A DNA stretch of 64,000 nt from Isoetes taiwanensis (GCA_021234155.1 JAJEKV010000025.1:16113094-16177093), one strand, 5' to 3'; shown: positions 34,300 to 46,154, counted from the stretch's first letter. Program-made: numbers and translations. Notes: a model not told the origin generated them from the sequence alone.

Positions 34300-36606
34300 C
34301 ATCCCTAGAGGAGCATGCCCAACACTTAAGAAAAGTGCTTGATAAGCTAAGAAGGCATCAACTCTTTGCGAAGCTATCCAAGTGCCACTTCGCAATAGAA
34401 AGGGTGGAGTACTTAGGGCATGTGATCACAGCTGAAGGCATCTCCACGGACCCTGTGAAGATCGAAGCAGTGATTGATTGGCCGGCACCGAAGAACACCC
34501 ATGAAGTGAGGAGTTTCCTTGGCCTAGCAGGATATTATAGGAAGTTCGTCAAGAACTTTGCTAAGGTAGCAGCGCCATTGACGGACCTCACCAAAGCATG
34601 AAAGATAAAGGATTGGGCAAGTCATTGGCAAAAGAAGGCCCATACAGCGTTTGAGACCTTGAAAGAAGCTTTGACAACAGCGCCAGTCCTAGTCTTGCCA
34701 GACCCAGCCAAAGATAAGCTTGTGGCGACAGACGCTAGCAGGATAGCAACAGGTGCAGTCCTCATGCAGGAGGAAAGGGTAGTGGCCTATGTCTCGAAGA
34801 AGATGAGGCAGAGCAGCGCTACCCGACGCATGATCAGGAGCTTCTGACTATAGTAAGAGCTTTAAGAATTTGGAGGCACTATCTGTTGGGAAGAAGGTTC
34901 CAGCTAGATACGGATCATCAAAGCCTTCAATACATTTTCACACAACTACTCCTCAACTTGAGGCAAAGGAGGTGGATAGAATTCCTCGAAAAATATGACT
35001 TCGAGATAATTTATAAGCCAGGCAAGCTCAACGTAGTTGCAGATGCCTTTCTAGGAAGCCATTGAAGACGAGGACGCACTTTAATGCCATATCAACGCTC
35101 ACAAGTGAGTATGGCAAGAAGATCAAAGAAACCTCGCAACAAATCACGACTTTAAAGAAGTTTGGGGAAGTCTTTGTAAGGAGTCCAGGACTGAGAAGGA
35201 AAGGGAGATGTTTAGGCACTATAAAAAGGAGGGCAACTTGCTATACCATAAAAACAAATTGTGTATACCCGAATATTCAGGAGTAAGGAAGCTAATCCTC
35301 CATGATACACACAATAGTCCCATAGCAGGGCATGCAGGGTTTATGAAAACATATTTCAAGATTAGAAGCAGCTACTTCTGGCCCGGCATGAAGAAGGAGA
35401 TAGCAAGGTACATTCGTGAGTGCCAGATATGCCAGCAAACAAAGGCGGAGCAACTCCGAATCCCAGGAGCCTTGGAGCCGTTGCCAATGCCAAATGCTAA
35501 GTGGGAAGTCATAAGCAGGGCTCCCAAGAACAACAAGAGGCAAGGATGCCCTGATGGTGGTGGTCGATAAGTTGTCAAAGATGACACACTTTGTGCCGTG
35601 CAGGACAACTGACACAGCATTGGATACTGCCGTCCTATTTACTAAGGAGATTTTAAGACTCCACGGCATGCCGAAGGAGATAATCTCGGATAGGGACTCT
35701 AAATTCATGAGTGCTTTTTGGCAGGACCTATTTACCACCATCCAGACAAAGCTCTCCATGAGCACGGCATATCATCTGCAAACAGACGGTCAGACGGAGC
35801 GAACCAATAGGATCATCGAAGATATGTTAAGAAGCTATGTTTGGAACAAGCAATCTAAGTGGGATGATTTCATCCACTTAGTAGAGTTCGCCTACAACAG
35901 TACCAAGCAGGAGTCATCGCAGATCTCCCCTTTTATGATCAATTATGGGTACCAGTGTCTTACCCCAGATACTTGGCACAATCCAGTGTCCAAGGTAGAA
36001 GTCTCCCAGCAAATGCTTTCGGAGATGCAAGAGTTGGTGGAGGAAGTAAGAGGATACCTCCTAGCAGCGAGAAGTAGGCAGAAAAGCATCGCCGACAAGC
36101 ATAGAACAGTAAGGGAATTTCAGGTGGGAGACAAGGTGTGGTTGAAGATCAAGGTGAAGCAGGCCAAGCTCTGCATCGACAATTGCAAGAAGCTTGCTCC
36201 AAGATGGGCTGGACCTTTCAGGATAACCAAAAGAGTAGGTACCCAATCCTACAAGTTGGACCTGCCAGCACATCTAAAAATCCATAGGGTCTTCCATGTA
36301 AGTCTCCTAAAGAGGCACACTCCTAATCCAGAGGAAGTATTGGAGACAACCGAGTTACTGGAAATGACGGACGACCAGCTTGAAATCGTCCCTGAGGTTC
36401 TTCTTGACAGGGCTTATAAGAAGACAAGAAGATCCAAATTTCTCCAATACCTTGTGAAATGGACACACTTATCTATGGAAGACGCTACGTGGGTACTACA
36501 ATCAGATTTGGAGAAGCAGTACCCCCAATTCATGGAGCAATGCAAGGGTCGGCTCGTCACCGAAGTAGTCGACATCGACTCGATAGGTGAGTGGAAGGTA
36601 GATTAA
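34300..36606 (+). pseudogene. Ty3/gypsy chromovirus pol remnant
   Basis: In order: RT C-terminus ([10 protein letters not shown]-type region, [35 protein letters not shown]), RNase H (LVATDASRIATGAVLMQEER, then FQLDTDHQSLQYIF), integrase zinc finger (HDTHNSPIAGHAG with CQICQQTK), catalytic core (SDRDSKFMSAFW, TDGQTERTNRIIEDM) and a C-terminal chromodomain (FLQYLVKWTHLSMEDATWVL). It starts inside RT, so gag, protease and the RT active site are missing. Breaks include a TGA at 34599, frameshifts near 34815, 35050 and 35200, and a deletion at about 35515 after WEVIS that removes the segment with the first integrase aspartate. The last 350 codons (35554-36606) are intact. The chromodomain would direct insertion to marked chromatin. 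Confidence 0.9.
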
Positions 36607-36609
36607 AAA

Positions 36610-36636
36610 GTCTACTTCCGTTCCACGGAAGTAGAC
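36610..36636 (+). repeat. Perfect hairpin after gypsy stop codon
   Basis: GTCTACTTCCG, a 5-nt TTCCA loop, then CGGAAGTAGAC: an 11-bp perfect stem starting 3 nt after the pol stop codon. It could be an RNA structure at the 3' end of the genomic transcript. Confidence 0.85.
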
Positions 36637-37742
36637 GACCTTGAGAGATAAGAGGTCATTCAGGTATGCATTGATAGGAAAGCACCTCTAGTCAATGCCT
36701 ATTACGCGGAGAACTCTATCATCTTTCACGCCCAAATACGCGAAGGACACTATCCTCCATGCCAAAGGCAACTAAAGGTGTAGGCATGAGTGGGCATCCT
36801 AGGTATGATAGGGCGCTGTCTCCACGGCCACGATGAAAGAAACATAATCTTCCTACGCCGGGAGATATGCCTTGCATTCATGTAATTGTATTTAATGGGT
36901 GGTTCCCTAACAACCAACTTTATATTAATTATCTGTGATGATGTTGGTATTTCACTCTGTGACCTCCATGTATTGGGAAGGGGGGTAGAGGCCTAAAGCC
37001 TGTATAGCAGATGATTCTAGGCAGCCTACTAGTTCCCAAATACATGCGGCCTGTGCACAAGGAGCCCGCCTGGTTGTGGGTGGAGGGGCTAGGCCGATGA
37101 AAAAGGGGGACTTGTCCCATCACAAAAGAGTTCCTCTGGTGTGTAAAGCCTACCAGGAACCTTAGTGAGCTAGGCTTAATGGCTTGCCACTGCGTGTGGA
37201 CAAGACATGAGCTCGACACCTTTGGGGCGATGCGTCGCCTTCCATGAGGTTAAGTCGAATAAGGGCAGTGGCCCTCTAGCCACCTGTGATGGGCATGCAT
37301 GCCCCTGGAGGAGAGGTGACCCTCCTCCTGCCTCGTCGGGGCTGGGGAGATGCAACCCAGTAGTAGCCCTCTTGGCTATGTACCCGGCAGGCTACGGCCC
37401 AGTCCCAATACTTTTCAACATACTCTGCAAAGTGTGCACAGAAGGGGCGGATGGTGTGGACTACCCTCAGCTATGTTCCTATGCCAGCCAAATCCATTGC
37501 CATGAATTCTGTCTGCAATGACTTCTGGAGGCCCAAGCCGTCAGTTAAACCCCCTTGAGTCTGAGCCCTGGGTAGGATCTCCCTTGTTGTTGTTGTTCAT
37601 GTTGATGTTGTCGTATATGTGATGATTATGATGTATTCACCTTCGAGGTGATTGTATTGATATACTGTTATTATGTGCTCATGTTTATTCACGCTTCCGC
37701 AGATAGGTCGACCTGAAGGGAGACGGGTGAATGACACATCCA

Positions 37743-38320
37743 TGTTAGAAATAAGCAGTGAATAGAACCAATATCATGTAACGATGTTAGATTTTCTTAG
37801 ATTGATAATCATCTATGTGTAAGAAACACCTCAATTAATAGCACAAGATGATTTTATATTCAACTCAACAAAAACCAATTGTATAACACTAGCCAAGTCA
37901 CTTCTTCAACTTATCATTAACATTGGCAATTATGACCATTGGAAATAATCTTAGCATTACTGTTCATATGAGATCGATGAGAATACTGTAGCTTCAAACT
38001 TCAAATAGATCATTTTCAATTTCAAATCGATTCATACCTGCTTCACGATTGCTCCTGCTAATTTCCAAAAAACCCGAAAAACCTCTGTATTACATCTTTA
38101 TTTATCTTTGCAGTCCGACGGTCAAGCCAGACCGCCGATTGGCTCTTCATGTCTTCGTCATATTGAGTCGATTCATTTGAACCGAAATTGGCTCCAATGA
38201 CAGGTGCTTTAGGTACTCAATCGGATCTTAGGTGCTTTAGGTGCTTTAGGTGCTATCTCACACCTGTCACAGAATTTCCTTGAATATTTTCCCATCTCAA
38301 TTATGGCATGAATTCTAACA
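37743..38320 (-). repeat. Copia 3' LTR
   Basis: 578 bp. Compared with the other LTR it has an extra GATGTTAGA-like segment near 37780 and one more GGTGCTTTA unit near 38235, plus a few substitutions. Confidence 0.95.
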
Positions 38321-38332
38321 TTCCCCTTTCAT
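38321..38332 (-). promoter_or_regulatory. Polypurine tract
   Basis: The minus strand reads ATGAAAGGGGAA directly before the 3' LTR, the primer for plus-strand DNA synthesis. Confidence 0.85.
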
Positions 38333-38388
38333 GTCATAATTCAGGCATCTCTACAGCTCATAGCAGTTGATAATTTTTGAAGTCTCTT

Positions 38389-40029
38389 CTAACTTAATGC
38401 CTTGGTCATTATGTCAGCAAGTTGATCTTCTGATCTTACATACTTTAATTGAATAAATCCCTTATTCACCGTGTCCCTGATATAGTGCATCTCCATTTCG
38501 ATATGTTTGGTCCTCTCGTGCAACACAGGGTTTTTTGTCATTGCAATACAACTTTGATTGTCACAAAATAATTCTGTGTTGTCTTCTTGTTTTATTTCCA
38601 ACTCTTCCAGTAACCTTCTGGCCCAAATGATTTCTTTAGCAGCAAGAGTTGTTGAGGCATACTCAGATTCTGCAGTTGACAAAGCAATAGATGATTGTTT
38701 CTTACTTCTCCAACTAACTGGTGCTCCTCCTAACATTACAATGTATCCTGAAGTTGATTTGCGTTCATCTAGATCTCCACACCAGTCAGCATCACTGTAA
38801 CATTTTAATTTCAGATCCTTTGAACAGTAAACAATTCCTGTGTGTTTTGTGCCTTTCAAAAATCTCAAAACTTTCTTAGCTGCCAGCCAATGCTCATAAC
38901 CTGGATTAGTGTTATATCTGCTCAACACATTTACTATGAATGCAATGTCAGGTCTTGTATTGTTGGCAATGAACAATAAGCTTCCTACCAACTGTCTATA
39001 TGGAATCTTACTCATTTTCTCCTTCTCATCTTCACTCTGAGGGCAAAGTTCCTTTGACAGTTTGTTTCCAGCCATGATAGGTGCCTTTACAGAATTGCAT
39101 TCTAGCATATTGAACTTCTCCAAGACTGAGTCTATGTACTTACCTTGATTTAGAGATATTGTCATGTTTGTTCTGTCTCTTATTACTTGAATTCCCAGGA
39201 ACTGTGTCAACTCTCCAAGATCTGTCATTTGGTACCTGGTTTTGAGCATCTCCTTGCATTTATTTAAGAAGTTCATATTATTGGATGCCAGTATACAGTC
39301 GTCCACATACACTGCCATTATACAAAATTCTCCCTCATCCTTTAGTAGATAAACGTTGCCATCATTGGCCAACCTAGTAAAGCTTTGTTCTTTCAAAAAA
39401 TTGTCAATACAAAAATACCATTGTCTTGGAGATTGCTTCAGCCCATAGACAGCTTTCTTTAGTCTCCAAACTTTGTCTTTCTCAACTTCAAAACCTTGAG
39501 CTTGTCTCATGTAAACCTCTTCCTCCAAATCTGCATTAAGGAAAGCTGTACAAACATCCATATGGTGTAAATCTAGATTTAATGCATTTGATATGGCAAT
39601 TATCATTCTAATGCTGGCTAACTTAACAACTGGTGAGTAGGTTTCATCAAAATCTACTCCCCTCTTTTGTGAATAACCTTGAGCAACCAGTCTTGCTTTG
39701 TGCTTTGGGCTGCCATCTGCATTTGTTTTCAGCTTGAATACCCATTTGTTTCCTATTGCATTCTTCCCCTTTGGCAGGTCTACTAATTCATATGAGGATG
39801 TTCTTTCGAATGACCTCATTTCCTCCATCATTGCAATTTTCCATTTGTTACTATCAAGTGAGTTTACTGCCTCCTCAAAAGTCTCTGGGATTCCAGATTC
39901 TAACACCATAAATATTTCATCTGTGTTATCCTCCGTGGTTTTTTGCAATCTGCTACTTTTACCATTCTCTCTCCGTCCAAATTTCTCTATGTCAATGGCA
40001 ATTTCCTGTTTTGCAGCCTTTCTCCTTCA
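38389..40029 (-). CDS. Copia pol part 2: reverse transcriptase and RNase H
   Basis: The frame opens near 40029 after a frameshift. RT_Ymf-type Copia RT shows WVFKLKTNADG, LDLHHMDVCTAFLNADLEEE and the active site VYVDDCILAS. RNase H shows CYSDADWCGDLDERKSTSGY, ALSTAESEYAS and FCDNQSCIAM. It ends LADIMTKALS. The roughly 500 codons are intact. The region would copy genomic RNA into DNA once joined to part 1. Confidence 0.9.
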
Positions 40030-40045
40030 GTTTTTCTCTTCTTAA

Positions 40046-40189
40046 CTTGATTGTTTTCCTTTGCTGGTTCATGTTCCTGTTCTTCTCCTGCAACACTTCC
40101 ATCCTCATTATTATCTTCTTGATTGTTTTCCTTTGCTGATTCATGTTCCTGTTCTTCCCCTGCAACCTTTCCATCCTCATTATTATCTT
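40046..40189 (-). repeat. 72-bp in-frame tandem duplication in Copia pol linker
   Basis: Two 72-bp units (24 codons each) at 40046-40117 and 40118-40189 in the acidic linker between integrase and RT, each encoding a GEEQEHE-containing segment. They differ at a few positions. Confidence 0.9.
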
Positions 40190-40229
40190 CTTCATCACTG
40201 TGGTCAGAATCTTCAGCATCTATCTCATT

Positions 40230-41663
40230 TTAAGTTATTGTTTTTTCCTTTGTACTGTTGGGACTCATCATATTGTCAGAATTGTGTTTTCCTTCTCCTT
40301 TTGAATTCTCCTTTTCTATCAGTGGTCTGTATAAAACATTCTCTTGAAATATTACATCTCTGCTTACCAACACTTTCCTTTTAAGTGGATCATACATTCT
40401 ATAACCTTTGGAATGCATGTCATAGCCAACAAAATAGGTTATCCTTGACCTGTCATCCAATTTCAGTCTTAATTCCTGGGGAATGTGTGTGTATCGCAAA
40501 CACCCAAACACTTTAAATATTTCATAATGAGGAGTTTTTCCTGACCAAATGACTTCTGGTATTTTACCTTCTATGCTTTTTGATGGCAGACTATTTTGTA
40601 TGAGTACAGCAGTCTTGACTGCCTCCTCCCACAAGAAATTGGGCAGACCTGCATGCTTCAACATAGATCTTGTAGCATTCAGAATTGTTTTGTTCTTCCT
40701 CTCAGCCACACCATTCTGCTGAGGTGTATAGCTGCAAGTAAATTGTCTCTTTATACCCCTGTCTTGACAATATCTAACAAATTTTCCTGACAAGTATTCT
40801 CCTCCCCGATCAGATCTTACACATTTGATTCTTTTTCCAGTTTCACATTCTACTTCTGCTGCAAAATTTTTGAAGGCTTCAAAAGATTGGTCTTTTGTTC
40901 TCAGACAGTAGAGTCTTGTTTTTCTGCTGTAATCATCAACAAATGTTATGAAATATCTTTTTCCTGTTATTCCTGTCACATTCAATGGACCACAAAGGTC
41001 AGTGTGAACTAAACCAAGAATTTCATTTGCTTTTCCTTTTGCCCTTGAAAAAGGCAATCTGGAGTGCTTACCCAACATGCAACCCCTGCAAACATGATTT
41101 TCTATTGCTTTATCAGATGACACCAATAATCCCTGCTTTATCATAAGTTCAATATTCTTCATATTTGTGTGCCCAAGTCTTTCATGCCACATTGCAATAT
41201 TTGGAGTTAGAGTCAAATTAATACTTTCAACTGATCGAGCATTTATACCAAACAAGTTGCCAACTCTTCTTCCAAGGAATTTTAATTCATTTCCATCAAA
41301 GATTTTACAATGAGTCCTTTCAAAAATGACTTTCAATCCCATATCAACTAATTGAGAAATAGAAATCAAATTTCTCACTAAGCTAGGAACACATAAAACA
41401 TTTTGTAAGTTCACAATTCTCCCATTCAGATCAAATAGCTCGAGTATGCCAACATCTTCAATTCTTTGGAGGTCATCATTTCCAACTTGTATATGACCAC
41501 CTTGACTTCCTCTTTTTTCTTTTAGGATTTTTGAACTACATGCAATGGATTTTTCTACTCCACTATCTAGAATCATGAAATCATCATCATCATCAATTCC
41601 AGCATTAGTAACAGTAAAACTTTATGTTTTCTTACCTTATCCTCTTCATCTTCCGTAATTTCT
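40230..41663 (-). CDS. Copia pol part 1: protease and integrase
   Basis: The protease motif is MILDSGVEKS (usual form LDSGA). The integrase has its HHCC finger (HERLGHTNMKN ... CRGCMLGKH) and catalytic core: HTDLCGPL, VRSDRGGEYLS and QQNGVAERKNKTI give the D, D and E residues. Two frame changes lie between gag and this part (41576-41700). A TAA at 40230-40232 after KEKTIT stops the frame, but the same frame continues as NEIDAEDSDHSDEEDNNEDG, so this is a single nonsense change. Confidence 0.85.
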
Positions 41664-42614
41664 TCAAGCATAACTTCTTCTGCTATGTTTGCTTCTGCAT
41701 ATTTTCCTGAATCTTCCTCTACCTCTTCCCCTTGTGGCAGAATATCCTCTTGTTCCCCTTTCTTTCCCCTTTGAGAAGTTCTTAGGTGATGAGCAATTGG
41801 ATGCATAATGTCCTCTCCCACCACAATTGTAGCAATTTATTTCTTTAGCCATCATAGGGCAGTCTATTTTCAAGTGACCATATTGATTACAGTTAAAACA
41901 TGGGCCAAGCTTACCTCTTTTCTTCTCTTCTTTACCTTTTCCTTTTGCAAATAAAACTTGTGTGGCATCTTCTTCTTCCATTACTTTGTTCTGCTCTATT
42001 TCTGTCTTCAACATTCTTTCTGCCTCAATCCTTGTTCTTGCAAGGGTTCTGATAAACATGGCTATGTTTCCAAGACTGGTAACAGACCTTGAAATGGCCA
42101 ACACCTGCTGCTGTTGAGAATAACACACTCCTGCTCCCTCTAAGTCAGCAATGATATTGTCAAAGGTTTGAAAAAAATCATTGACATTGTCTTTATCATG
42201 AAACCTTAGCCTTCTCATTTCATTTTCAAGCACATCGATTTGTGAGGAGGTTATCTCCTCATAATTAAGGAGCATATAACTCCACATCTCGCTAGGATGC
42301 AATCCTCTTATTTTTAACACAATACTTGAGTTTACCTTACTCATTATAATGCCTTGAGCCTCTCTTAGTTTTGCCACATCTACTGTGCCTCCTCTTTTTG
42401 TTGCTTTGGTTCCAGCTTCTGCCTCAGCTCCATTTACTGAGCTCGAGCTTCCTTCAGCAGCAACCTCAGAGAATCTGCTCTTAGGTTCAACAATATCCCA
42501 TAGCCCTTCTACTTGCAATACATGCTTGATATTTTCTTTCCAAACTTGGAATCCTGAATCCCCCTTGAAAACATCAATGGCACTCAACAGGCCTGCACCA
42601 AATCTGCTTGCCAT
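41664..42614 (-). CDS. Copia gag
   Basis: The start is taken at the first ATG (42614, MASRFGAGLLSAIDVFKGDS). The capsid-like part matches UBN2-type Copia gag (FQVWKENIKHVLQVEGLWDI). Two CCHC zinc knuckles follow: CFNCNQYGHLKIDC and CYNCGGRGHYASNC. It then has a basic RG-rich stretch (RGYSATRGRGRGRFRK) and stops at 41664, where the frame no longer joins the protease. The protein would form the virus-like particle and bind RNA. Confidence 0.85.
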   Translation of the reverse strand: MASRFGAGLLSAIDVFKGDSGFQVWKENIKHVLQVEGLWDIVEPKSRFSEVAAEGSSSSVNGAEAEAGTKATKRGGTVDVAKLREAQGIIMSKVNSSIVLKIRGLHPSEMWSYMLLNYEEITSSQIDVLENEMRRLRFHDKDNVNDFFQTFDNIIADLEGAGVCYSQQQQVLAISRSVTSLGNIAMFIRTLARTRIEAERMLKTEIEQNKVMEEEDATQVLFAKGKGKEEKKRGKLGPCFNCNQYGHLKIDCPMMAKEINCYNCGGRGHYASNCSSPKNFSKGKERGTRGYSATRGRGRGRFRKICRSKHSRRSYA

Positions 42615-42627
42615 TTGTCTCAACCTA

Positions 42628-42639
42628 GCTCTGATACCA
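42628..42639 (-). promoter_or_regulatory. Primer-binding site for initiator tRNA-Met
   Basis: The minus strand reads TGGTATCAGAGC one base inside the 5' LTR. This is complementary to the 3' end of plant initiator tRNA-Met, the usual Copia primer. Confidence 0.9.
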
Positions 42640-42640
42640 C

Positions 42641-43196
42641 TGTTAGAAATAAGCAGTGAATAGAACCAATATCATGTATTTTCTTAGATTGATAATCATC
42701 TATGTGTAAGAAACACCTCAATTAATAGCACAAGATGATTTTATATTCAACTCAACAAAAACCAATTGTATAACACTAGCCAAGTCACTTCTTCAACTTA
42801 TCATTAACATTGGCAATTATGACCATTGGAAATAATTTTAGCATTACTGTTCATATGAGATCGATGAGAATACTGTAGCTTCAAACTTCAAATCGATCAT
42901 TCAATTTCAAATCGATTCATACCTGCTTCACGATTGCTCCTGCTAATTTCCAAAAAAACCAAAAAACCTATGTATTACATCTTTATTTATCTTTGCAGTC
43001 CGACGGTCAAGCCAGACCGCCGATTGGCTCTTCATGTCTTCGTCATATTGAGTCGATTCATTTGAACCGAAATTGGCTCCAATGACAGGTGCTTTAGGTA
43101 CTCAATCGGATCTTAGGTGCTTTAGGTGCTATCTCACACCTGTCACAGAATTTCCTTGAATATTTTCCCATCTCAATTATGGCATGAATTCTAACA
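42641..43196 (-). repeat. Copia 5' LTR
   Basis: 556 bp, with the same 8-bp inverted ends TGTTAGAA and TTCTAACA. It precedes the primer-binding site on the minus strand. Confidence 0.95.
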
Positions 43197-43313
43197 ATCC
43201 ACTCTTCCCTTGCTGGCTCATTCCACTGGGACTGGTGTCAGTTTGGCTGTCAGGGAGAATGCTCCGTCTTCTGATACGATGTGTATATCGTATAAGAAGT
43301 AGGGGACGTCACA

Positions 43314-43692
43314 GCTATGAAAGCATGTATCAAGGTACTATCTAAGGCAGTGGCGGTCTGCCTCCGTTTGCGCTCGGATGCACCTGTGCTCCTGCGCATT
43401 CTATCTGGCCAGCCAATGTGCTCTCTTTTCCCACCAACGAGCCCTTAGACCCTGAAGCCCCATTGCCATGGTGTAAGCAAGGTTAGGGTAGTGAATATCG
43501 TCGATACTGACCACTTCTGCAAGTAGATGATGTGTCTGACAAGAACCCCTCTCTGAAGAGACAAGCAGCCTATCTCCTGCAACAATATTTGGTATGCAAC
43601 TGTGGACTTTACCCTCAGGACTCGTGCCAAGAAATAGAACTCTTCCAATTAGGCTAAAAATCCTTCTATTCTATTATATTCTATTCTATGAA
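43314..43692. other. Spacer with ATTCT microsatellite
   Basis: No gene is recognised. A short TTCTATTCTATT array lies at 43665-43692, similar to the simple-repeat tail of the LINE at 62290. Confidence 0.5.
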
Positions 43693-43699
43693 AGATCCT

Positions 43700-45530
43700 A
43701 TATGAGTTGGAGTAATGCATTCATGCAAGGTTTCCATTAGCCTAGGAAAGTTGGTCATTGTCTGTTGTTTCAATATACAACTATGTTTGCCCAATAATGC
43801 ATCCACATCCTCATGAGTATGTCCGACATTAGGAACCCCAAATTAACCCTTTCAAAAATACCCACAGTTGTTAAGGAGGATAGGAAAGAAAACATTCACT
43901 TGTTCTTATTCTGGCCAGCACAATTATCAAGTTGCAAGAGGAACCTTCTAGGTAGATCTCGCGGTCTAGCACGTGAAGTTGAAGCTCCGACATATTCACT
44001 AGGTCTATGCTTCTTAAATCTTGTCTTGCTAAACTTCTCAACTACTATTAGGGTTTCCATCCAACAATGCACTATGTAGTGCCTGGCTAGTTGTAGGGAC
44101 CTGGAGTTGACCATTATAACCACTCTCTTGGTTTCTCAAATACCTCATGACACTCCCAATATGAGAATCTGGACCATCACTCTGCAACTCCAAATTAAAG
44201 TGCCCATAATAGATTTGAGACTACCCATGCAAGATTGCACTGATCATTGAGATCTGCATAGGGTACGACCTTCCACATGACTTTGGTATGTACTTGAATT
44301 GTGGAAGACAAGTCTTTTGCTGGTCCATCTTGTCTAGTTATTGGATTCCAGTGCAGATAGGGTCCTCCACATCCAATAAATTGATTTACATGATAGTTGA
44401 TTCGTCATTGGTCCTTCGTATGCTACCTTATCCTAGCCCATTTGACTTGATTGCACAGTCTTATCAAGAGTTCCCTTCAAGTTAGCACATGTTTTAAATG
44501 CTTTTATAGCCTACTAAAGCTAGATTGGATATTATTTCCAATGCTCGAAGTAGAGAATTCACTTCCTCCAAAATACTCTTTTGAGTACAATGGGATGGTA
44601 ACCTCTTCTCAACCACTGCTCTTCCCTGTTCATCCCTTCTGCTTTTATCTGGCATACACTCTGTGTTAAAGTCTATATATTTTTCAAATATTTCCTTGGC
44701 AGCCAAGATCCTAGAGATTAGTTTCAACAAGCCATTATTTCTATGCAAAGCAATCCTGGTCCCTTTTGCATGCTTCTTTTGCCAATTATGCCATGATTTC
44801 TTCTTTGGATTTCTTTCATCTGGAAGTGCATGCTCGAACATTGAATACATGTAGTTCCTCCTTTCATTACAAATATACTCTTGGTAAGTGGCTCTTGCTT
44901 CCACCAATTGTTCTATTGTATAGAATTGCATACAACCACTCCAACAATAATCTGAGCCCATAACCTTCATTGTCACGTTTGCAATCACCACTTCCCTTGC
45001 ATCTCTTGCTAGAATAATGTTCGACAATTGAGTGTTCTGCCCTTTGCCTAATGCTGTGGTATCCACTGCATGGATCAAAATCAAGAGCATCATTGTCCCC
45101 AACAACCTCCAGCTCTGGAAAAAGGTAATACACCATAAATTGAACACAATCTATAGGCCATGCCATGATGCATAAAACTTCCAACTAATTGGCACAACCA
45201 AAATTTTCCTTGCACCCAAACCCTTACCTTGCCAATTGTCTTCCAACTTAGAGATTGCAACACCTAAATGGTCTTCCCCTAGCCTTTCGTCATTAACTAG
45301 CTTGAATAGGATCTGGTAATACAATGACTCCTTCACCTACTATTTCCTTGTTGCATTTGTGCATGACTTTGACCTTCTTGTTCCTCCATTGCGTCCTACT
45401 ATGAAGGACAATTTGTTTTTCTTCAACATTCTTGGTAGGAGGGGCTTCCTTTGTAACTTTGCTCTTTTCAACATTTTGCACACCTGTTCTCTTCGACATT
45501 TTGAGTTGGAGGGGCACCATTGACCTAGGC
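43700..45530 (-). pseudogene. DUF7869-type, DDE-transposase-like gene, broken
   Basis: Minus-strand pieces in order: a basic N-terminus (MSKRTGVQNVEKSKV, 45293-45496); VNDERLGEDHLGVAISKLED ending at a GT donor (about 45230-45336); a long middle piece with ILARDAREVVIANVTMKVMG, CWSGCMQFYTIEQLVEARA and ICNERRNYMYSMFEHALPDE (44494-45147); then PRRFLLQLDNCAGQNKNK (43896-44123) and, in other frames, FSFLSSLTTVGIFERV and VGHTHEDVDALLG (about 43770-43890). The QLDNC...NKN and GHTHED motifs are the hallmark of a family found in many plants and animals as DUF7869, whose acidic residues fit an RNase H-like transposase core (inference). Multiple frameshifts and a TGA after NKNK show decay. Confidence 0.6.
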
Positions 45531-45539
45531 AAATTGCAT

Positions 45540-46120
45540 ACTTTTAGTCAATGAGCAAGAAATAAGTTATTATCACAAAAGTACATACATTTTAAAGAAT
45601 ATATGAAGTTAAAACAACATATTTAAAAAGCAGGAAATTCCTTGGAAATTGTCTTAATTTAGCAATGAGATAAACGAAATTATTTAAAACAAGAAATCTC
45701 TTAGAAATAGTCCTAATTTAATAACTTACACTTAATTAACTTAAAGAATAATGAATTGACATCTAAAATATCTAAATTCTAATTATCTAAAAGCAGGCTT
45801 GAGAATTTAATGCTCAAATATAATATCCCTAAGATACCCTAGATCCTCTTCTTGGCAGGTAGCCCCTATGTCTGACGTGTATGTTTAGGCATTCAATTTT
45901 TCATGCTAAATAAAAACTAATATTTTAAGCTATATAAATTCAATTCATGCTCTTAGTTTTCTCTATTCTTCCTTACGAAGACTTCCCACAGAAGATTGCA
46001 CTCTTGCTCTTCATAGTCCGACGGTTGCAATTTTTCTCTTTATAACTTCAACACAGATTCATTTACTGAAGCTTGTTGTTCTTGGTCCGCCGGACGGCTG
46101 ATCTTCCTGTTTCTGGCCTG

Positions 46121-46154
<34 letters not shown>

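Larger units (their letters stand above)
37743..43196 (-). mobile_element. Copia LTR retrotransposon, nearly complete
   Basis: The 5454-bp element is bounded by direct LTRs that begin TGTTAGAA and end TTCTAACA, with a perfect 5-bp target duplication ATCCA at 37738-37742 and 43197-43201. Domain order on the minus strand is gag, protease, integrase, reverse transcriptase, RNase H, the Copia order. The LTRs differ by only a handful of substitutions plus a few short indels, so insertion was fairly recent. The coding region has lost its single-ORF state through frameshifts and one stop. Confidence 0.95.
36637..43313 (+). mobile_element. Gypsy 3' region / LTR, split by the Copia insertion
   Basis: Noncoding DNA follows pol. 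36945-37240 is repeated in opposite orientation at about 52594-52860, which supports LTR identity. The sequence stops at 37742 with ATCCA and resumes at 43197 with ATCCA, so the Copia insertion lies inside it. The resumed part ends around GGGGACGTCACA (43313), a plausible LTR terminus ending in CA. No matching 5' LTR was found upstream of pol, consistent with 5' truncation. Confidence 0.55.

Noticed and set aside
37207-37521. 104-codon frame with Pro/Gly-rich protein
   Set aside because: It lies in the gypsy LTR-like region, which is repeated elsewhere without conserving the frame.
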